Origin: Deltaproteobacteria bacterium UBA3076
GTDB taxonomy: Bacteria; Desulfobacterota; Dissulfuribacteria; Dissulfuribacterales; UBA3076
NCBI GenBank assembly: GCA_002367355.1
Contig: DFBQ01000185.1
Location: forward strand, 1-10,180
Reading direction: 5' to 3'
Length of the DNA stretch: 10,180 nt
The translations under genes were made by a program, and so were the position numbers. Of the stretch, positions 6,017 through 10,180 are shown piece after piece. The number at the start of each line of letters is the position of its first letter. The first letter of the stretch is position 1. The notes beneath the pieces were generated by a model. It was not told the origin of the DNA, searched no databases, and worked only from the letters and a program-made list of their open reading frames with translations.

Positions 6017-6256
6017 ATGGAGCCGGTAATATCCAGTAAACTGACAACGAAATGCCAGGCGACTATCCTGGAGAAAATCAGAGGTGTCCTTGATCTACAT
6101 CCTAGTGATTCCGTTGCTTTTGAAATAACGGCGGACCAAAAAGTATTGATCCGCAAAGCAATGCCGATTGATTTTGAATTTGCCAAGGCACTGGAGGGAA
6201 CACTTGCCTCTGAATGGCTTTCTGAACACGATGAAGAAGCGTACCGTGACCTATAA
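6017..6256 (+). CDS. AbrB/PrlF-like antitoxin, partner of a truncated MazF-like toxin
   Basis: A 79-residue antitoxin-type protein. Residues 5-47 are an AbrB-fold DNA-binding domain (SSKLTTKCQATILEKIRGVLDLHPSDSVAFEI, then KVLIRKA). The tail (DFEFAKALEGTLASEWLSEHDEEAYRDL) matches the toxin-binding tail I recall from AbrB-family antitoxins paired with MazF/PemK-like toxins. The usual Pro in the xxTIPxxIR motif is Leu18 here, a possible sign of relaxed selection. The ribosome site AAAGGGG (6001-6007) is well placed. The next frame opens at 6231 with the first residues of a MazF-like toxin, overlapping by 26 nt, but that gene is cut short. So this antitoxin appears to be an orphan. It is divergent from vapBC. 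Confidence 0.85.
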   Translation: MEPVISSKLTTKCQATILEKIRGVLDLHPSDSVAFEITADQKVLIRKAMPIDFEFAKALEGTLASEWLSEHDEEAYRDL

Positions 6257-6275
6257 GCAATTTGATGTCGTGGTT
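6231..6275 (+). pseudogene. 5' remnant of a MazF/PemK-like toxin gene
   Basis: ATG 6231 opens a frame overlapping the antitoxin end by 26 nt, the usual arrangement for this kind of pair. Its first 15 residues, MKKRTVTYKQFDVVV, look like the start of MazF/PemK-type toxins, which usually continue into a VPFPFTDR-like strand and turn. Here the similarity ends at about 6275, and the rest of the open frame (to 6467) lies antisense over the 3' end of asnS. About 95% of the toxin is therefore missing. The assignment rests on 15 residues plus gene order, hence the moderate confidence. Confidence 0.5.
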
Positions 6276-6313
6276 TTCCTTGAGCCTTGGACGGGACCAT
6301 GGACCTGCTCAAA

Positions 6314-7699
6314 TCAAAATTCGATATTTTTGGGAGTTCTAGGGAAAGGAATAACATCCCTGATATTGCTTATCCCGGTAAGAAACATCAGAAGGCGCTC
6401 AAAGCCGAGGCCGAAACCGCTGTGCGGAACGCTTCCGTACTTCCTGGAATCAAGATACCACCAGTAATCCTCCAGAGGCATACCCATCTCTTTCATTCGC
6501 GCCTCAAGCATATCAAGCCGTTCCTCCCGCTGGCTCCCGCCGATGATTTCCCCTATTCGGGGCACAAGGATATCCATGGCTGCAACGGTCCTGTTGTCAT
6601 CATTAAGCCTCATGTAAAACGGTTTTATATCTTTGGGATAATTATAGACAATTACAGGTTTTTTAAAATATTTTTCAGTAAGATAACGTTCATGTTCAGT
6701 CTGAAGGTCAATACCGTAGTTAATTTCATACTCAAATTTCTTTTTTGACTTTTCAAGAATCTTAACGGCTTCTTTATAACTGATCCTCTCAAAATCAGAG
6801 GACAAAATATTTTCAATTGTATTTGCAAGTTCCTTGTCAACAAATTTCGCAAAAAGCTCAATGTCTTCTGCGCAATTTTCCTGAATAACGCCTATCAGAT
6901 ATTTCAACATCTCCTCTGCGACATCCATGTCCTTGTCAAGATCACAAAACGCCATCTCAGGTTCAATCATCCAGAATTCCGCTACATGCCGTGATGTATT
7001 GGAATTTTCCGCGCGAAATGTAGGACCGAATGTATAAACGTCACCAAGCGCAAGAGCAAACATTTCAGCCGACAACTGGCCGGACACAGTTAGTCCGGCT
7101 TCCCTCCCAAAAAAATCCGCTGAATAATCGGCTTTTCCGTCAACGCAGGGTACATTTCCCATATCAAGAGTTGTCACCTGAAAGAGTTCTCCCGCTCCTT
7201 CACAGTCAGAACTTGTCAGTATCGGCGTATGAATGTACCTGAACCCTCTGTCCCTGAAAAACTTATGTATAGCATATGAAAGTTCGGACCTAATCCTGAA
7301 AGCCGCGCCGTATTTATTTGTTCTTGGCCGCAGGTGGGCAATGGTCCTCAGGAATTCATCACTGTGACGTTTCTTCTGAATGAGATAGTCCTCAGGGGCA
7401 ATGCTGATTATTTCTATATTCTTTGCATAAATCTCCCATTTCTGGCCCTTTCCGGGGGATTCTGCCAGGCTGCCGGAAACCGCCACCGCGGACCCGGTGG
7501 TAAGCCGGTCAATAGCATCATAATTATCCAGTGAGTTGTCAGCAATAACCTGAATGTTTTTCAGGCAGGACCCGTCATTTACCTCGATGAACGAAAATCC
7601 CTTTGAGCTACGCCTTGTCCTGATCCACCCCTTAACAACAACTTCATCAACTGCAGCATCAAGGCATAGCAGTTTATTGATCTTTATACGTTCGTTCAT
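6314..7699 (-). CDS. asnS: Asparaginyl-tRNA synthetase
   Basis: This 461-residue class II synthetase charges tRNA-Asn with asparagine in the cytoplasm. An N-terminal OB-fold anticodon-binding domain (about 5-105: VVVKGWIRTRRSSKGFSFIEV) is followed by the catalytic domain. Motif 2 is FGPTFRAENSNTSRHVAEFW (from about 224) with FWMIEPEMAF, motif 3 is GFGLGFERLL (428-437), and IPFPRTP is near the C-terminus. SNTSRHVAEFWMIEPE together with GEIIGGSQREERLD identify AsnRS rather than AspRS. The length fits the family. ATG 7699 is preferred over ATG 7714 because GGAAGG lies 6 nt before it. It converges with the toxin remnant, with only about 38 nt between. I see no clear promoter or terminator of its own. 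Confidence 0.96.
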   Translation of the reverse strand: MNERIKINKLLCLDAAVDEVVVKGWIRTRRSSKGFSFIEVNDGSCLKNIQVIADNSLDNYDAIDRLTTGSAVAVSGSLAESPGKGQKWEIYAKNIEIISIAPEDYLIQKKRHSDEFLRTIAHLRPRTNKYGAAFRIRSELSYAIHKFFRDRGFRYIHTPILTSSDCEGAGELFQVTTLDMGNVPCVDGKADYSADFFGREAGLTVSGQLSAEMFALALGDVYTFGPTFRAENSNTSRHVAEFWMIEPEMAFCDLDKDMDVAEEMLKYLIGVIQENCAEDIELFAKFVDKELANTIENILSSDFERISYKEAVKILEKSKKKFEYEINYGIDLQTEHERYLTEKYFKKPVIVYNYPKDIKPFYMRLNDDNRTVAAMDILVPRIGEIIGGSQREERLDMLEARMKEMGMPLEDYWWYLDSRKYGSVPHSGFGLGFERLLMFLTGISNIRDVIPFPRTPKNIEF

Positions 7700-7827
7700 C
7701 CGGTACCTTCCCATATCTTGTCAAAGCCACAACGGCATCCGAAAAGACACACCCACTCAGGAGCAGAAGGAGCATCCGGCTTCGTGGGAAATGGGGACCT
7801 GACTGCGCTGAAAAAATGACAGAAAAA

Positions 7828-7849
7828 GGCGGTGAAATAATTCACCGCC
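7828..7849 (-). terminator. Bidirectional rho-independent terminator downstream of ppsA
   Basis: GGCGGTGAA (7828-7836) and TTCACCGCC (7841-7849) form a perfect 9-bp GC-rich stem with a 4-nt loop, six bases after the ppsA stop codon. On the minus strand it is followed by five T (A at 7823-7827); on the plus strand by CTTTTCTTATTT, so it could also stop transcription from the other side. It separates ppsA from asnS. Confidence 0.9.
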
Positions 7850-7855
7850 CTTTTC

Positions 7856-10180
7856 TTATTTGATTCCTAATTCCTTTTCCTTTTCGGCTACTATCAGTCT
7901 GGTTTTTACTGCAGTGTCAGGTGTGAGGCTCATTGAGTCTATGCCGCATTCAACCAAAAAGGCGGCAAAATCAGGGAAGTCACTTGGGGCCTGGCCGCAT
8001 ATGCCAATCTTGCAATTTGCCTTTTTTGCAGTGTCTATGACCTGTCTGACCAGACGTTTTACCGCCTCATTGCGCTCATCATAGATGTGGGATACGAGTT
8101 CAGAGTCGCGATCAAGCCCGAGGGTGAGCTGTGTCAGGTCATTCGATCCTATGGAAAAGCCATCAAAGACCTCGGCAAACTGGTCTGCAAGGATAACGTT
8201 GCTCGGGATCTCGCACATGACATAGACCTCAAGGCCGTTTTCACCCCGCACCAGGCCATGTTTTTTCATGACTTCAATGACCTTCTTGCCCTCTTCAACC
8301 GTACGGCAGAATGGGATCATGACCTTTACGTTTGTAAGGCCCATGTCATTGCGCACTTTCTTGAGCGCCTCGCACTCCAGGGCAAAGGCAGGCTCAAAGG
8401 CCTCTGAATAGTAACGGGAGGCGCCGCGCCACCCGATCATCGGGTTGCTTTCAACAGGCTCATACTGGTGCCCGCCGATCAAATTGGCGTATTCGTTGCT
8501 CTTGAAGTCCGACATGCGCACAATGACATCGTTGGGATAAAAACCTGCTCCGATGGTAGCCACACCCTGGGCCAGCGTATCCACAAAGAATTTGGTCTTG
8601 TCGTCATAGGCAACAGTCTTCGCGTCAATGGCCTCTATCACCTTTGCAATCTCCTGATCAGATGCGGCCTTTTCCTTTAGTTCCGCATAGTTGAGCAGGG
8701 CAAGGGGATGGATACCTATGTGGGAGTTGATGATAAACTCAAGGCGCGCAAGCCCGACTCCTTCGTTAGGGATCTGCCCTTGTGTAAATGCCTGTTCCGG
8801 AATCCCGACATTCATCATGATGTGTGTCTTGGTCTTGGGCACCTCATTGAAATCAATACGCTCGACTTCAAAATCCAGGAGGCCTTTGTAGATCCGTCCC
8901 TCTTCACCCTCTGCGCAGGACACTGTGACCTCCTGACCTGCAGACAACTTATCAGTGCCGTCCTCAGTGCCCACAATGCAAGTGATGCCCAGTTCTCTCG
9001 ATACTATGGCTGCATGGCAGGTGCGTCCGCCCCGGTTAGTGACTATGGCAGAAGCGATCTTCATGATGGGTTCCCAGTCCGGGTCAGTCATATCGGTCAC
9101 CAGCACCTCACCCTCCTTGAATTCCAGGATCTTGCTGGTGTCTTCAATAATATTGACCTTTCCCTGACTTATCCTGGCACCAACGGCCTTTCCGGAAGCC
9201 AGGACTTCTCCGGTCTCCTTGAGGCGATATGTCTCCATGAAGTTTTTGTCCTTCTGGGAATGGACCGTCTCCGGCCTTGCCTGAAGGATGAAGAGCCCAC
9301 CAGTGCCGACTTTTTCTCCGTTGCCGTCCTTGGCCCATTCAATGTCCATGGGTTTGCCATAGTGATCTTCGATTATACAAGACCATTTTGCCAGGGTAAC
9401 CAGTTCCTCATCCGAGAGGATAAAATGGCTACGTTCTTCATCTGAAGTGGTTACGTTTTTCACCGGCTCCTTGGGATCACTGGTATAGATCATCTTTTTC
9501 TGTTTGAGCCCAAGTTTTTTGCTCACCACCGGGCTATAACCTTGTTTCAGTGTGGGCTTGAAGACATAAAATTCATCAGGGTTTACTGCTCCCTGAACCA
9601 CGTTTTCACCCAGGCCCCAACCCCCTGTAATGTAGACAACATTCTCAAAGCCGCTCTCGGTGTCTATAGTAAATATGACTCCAGAGCAGGAACTATCACT
9701 GCGAATCATTTTCTGGATTACTATGGAGAGATAGACATCGAAATGCCCGAACCCCTTGTCCTGGCGATAGGAAATGGCACGGTTGGTGAATAGGCTGGCA
9801 AAGCAGCGATGGCAGGCATCCAGGAGCTGCTCCGGCCCCCTGATATTGAGATATGAGTCCTGCTGCCCGGCAAAGGATGCGTCAGGGAGGTCCTCGGCAG
9901 TGGCTGACGACCTCACGGCAACATCGACATCCTTGCCGTAAATCTTTTCCATCATGGAATATGAGTCTTTGATAGCCTTCTCCAGGTCTTCAGGAAATTT
10001 GCCACTTAGAATTATGTTCCTGACTTTTTCTCCTCTTTTGCCGAGATCGGCAATATCGTGGGTATCCAATCCCTCCAATGCATCCCGTATGGCCTGCTCG
10101 ATACCAGCCTCTTTCAGGAGATGTTTGTATGCATCAGCCGTGATGGCAAAGCCGTTCGGCACCATCACACCCTTTTCAGT
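7856..10180 (-). CDS. ppsA: Phosphoenolpyruvate synthase (pyruvate, water dikinase), 5' end outside the window
   Basis: This enzyme makes PEP from pyruvate and ATP, releasing AMP and phosphate, and feeds gluconeogenesis, important for anaerobes growing on acetate, lactate or CO2. The reading frame is open through the window edge (TEKG before VMVPNGFAITADAY), so probably 30-40 N-terminal residues are missing; 774 codons are visible. Numbered from the GTG at 10168: ATP-grasp-type nucleotide domain about 1-300 (VRSSATAEDLPDASFAGQQDSYLN at 85-108, GWGLGENVVQG at 183-193), mobile phosphohistidine domain with catalytic His385 in GGRTCHAAIVSRELG, and the C-terminal PEP/pyruvate barrel (RMSDFKSNEYANLIGG, GWRGASRYY, GSNDLTQLTLG at 674-684, ICGQAPSD with Cys724). 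All expected catalytic motifs are intact. It ends just before a strong terminator. Confidence 0.97.
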   Translation of the reverse strand, partial: TEKGVMVPNGFAITADAYKHLLKEAGIEQAIRDALEGLDTHDIADLGKRGEKVRNIILSGKFPEDLEKAIKDSYSMMEKIYGKDVDVAVRSSATAEDLPDASFAGQQDSYLNIRGPEQLLDACHRCFASLFTNRAISYRQDKGFGHFDVYLSIVIQKMIRSDSSCSGVIFTIDTESGFENVVYITGGWGLGENVVQGAVNPDEFYVFKPTLKQGYSPVVSKKLGLKQKKMIYTSDPKEPVKNVTTSDEERSHFILSDEELVTLAKWSCIIEDHYGKPMDIEWAKDGNGEKVGTGGLFILQARPETVHSQKDKNFMETYRLKETGEVLASGKAVGARISQGKVNIIEDTSKILEFKEGEVLVTDMTDPDWEPIMKIASAIVTNRGGRTCHAAIVSRELGITCIVGTEDGTDKLSAGQEVTVSCAEGEEGRIYKGLLDFEVERIDFNEVPKTKTHIMMNVGIPEQAFTQGQIPNEGVGLARLEFIINSHIGIHPLALLNYAELKEKAASDQEIAKVIEAIDAKTVAYDDKTKFFVDTLAQGVATIGAGFYPNDVIVRMSDFKSNEYANLIGGHQYEPVESNPMIGWRGASRYYSEAFEPAFALECEALKKVRNDMGLTNVKVMIPFCRTVEEGKKVIEVMKKHGLVRGENGLEVYVMCEIPSNVILADQFAEVFDGFSIGSNDLTQLTLGLDRDSELVSHIYDERNEAVKRLVRQVIDTAKKANCKIGICGQAPSDFPDFAAFLVECGIDSMSLTPDTAVKTRLIVAEKEKELGIK

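Noticed and set aside
5902..6357. 151-codon minus-strand frame spanning the antitoxin and its promoter
   Set aside because: It crosses the 23-bp palindrome and runs antisense to the AbrB-type antitoxin; the product matches nothing I know.
6287..6748. 153-codon plus-strand frame
   Set aside because: Antisense to the conserved C-terminal half of asnS.
8087..8407. 106-codon plus-strand open frame
   Set aside because: Antisense shadow of ppsA with no recognisable domain.
8708..9445. 245-codon plus-strand open frame
   Set aside because: Lies entirely antisense within ppsA, whose protein shows all family motifs; long antisense frames are common in GC-richer coding DNA.

Overview
The window looks like chromosomal DNA from an anaerobic bacterium, most likely a sulfate reducer or relative in the Desulfobacterota (former Deltaproteobacteria). 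This is inferred from gene content: a nickel/cobalt ECF transporter with the extra NikK- and NikL-type parts, a PEP synthase, an AsnRS, and AbrB-based toxin-antitoxin genes in AT-rich spacers. No 16S gene or other decisive marker is present, so the assignment is tentative.

Layout. 1-228 holds no gene I can support. 229-390 is a tRNA-Lys(CUU) gene on the minus strand with its own promoter and terminator. 510-3945 is a tight plus-strand operon for metal uptake: a NikK-like secreted protein, a CbiM/NikM protein naturally fused to a NikL-like domain, the CbiQ T-component and the CbiO ATPase. A clear sigma70-type promoter precedes it. 4001-4956 (minus) carries pyrF and, downstream of it, a small coiled-coil/membrane protein. 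The pyrF leader contains an 11-bp perfect hairpin flanked by AATTTTGAATT repeats. 5117-6275 is a toxin-antitoxin patch: a complete vapBC pair on the minus strand, and divergent from it an AbrB-type antitoxin whose MazF-like toxin partner is cut off after about 15 codons. Both antitoxin promoters carry a perfect palindrome that is probably the autoregulatory operator. 6314-7699 (minus) is asnS. 7828-10180 (minus) is ppsA, cut by the window edge at its 5' end, with a strong bidirectional terminator.

How the genes work together. The four transporter genes form one machine: the extracytoplasmic and S-component parts capture Ni2+ (or Co2+), the T-component couples them to the ATPase, and ATP hydrolysis drives import. 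pyrF (UMP synthesis), asnS (Asn-tRNA charging) and ppsA (pyruvate to PEP) are unrelated housekeeping genes. The toxin-antitoxin genes are an accessory insertion between pyrF and asnS. I do not see a clearly new multi-gene system. The most unusual items are the NikM-NikL fusion, the orphaned antitoxin with its strong palindrome, and the hairpin in the pyrF leader.
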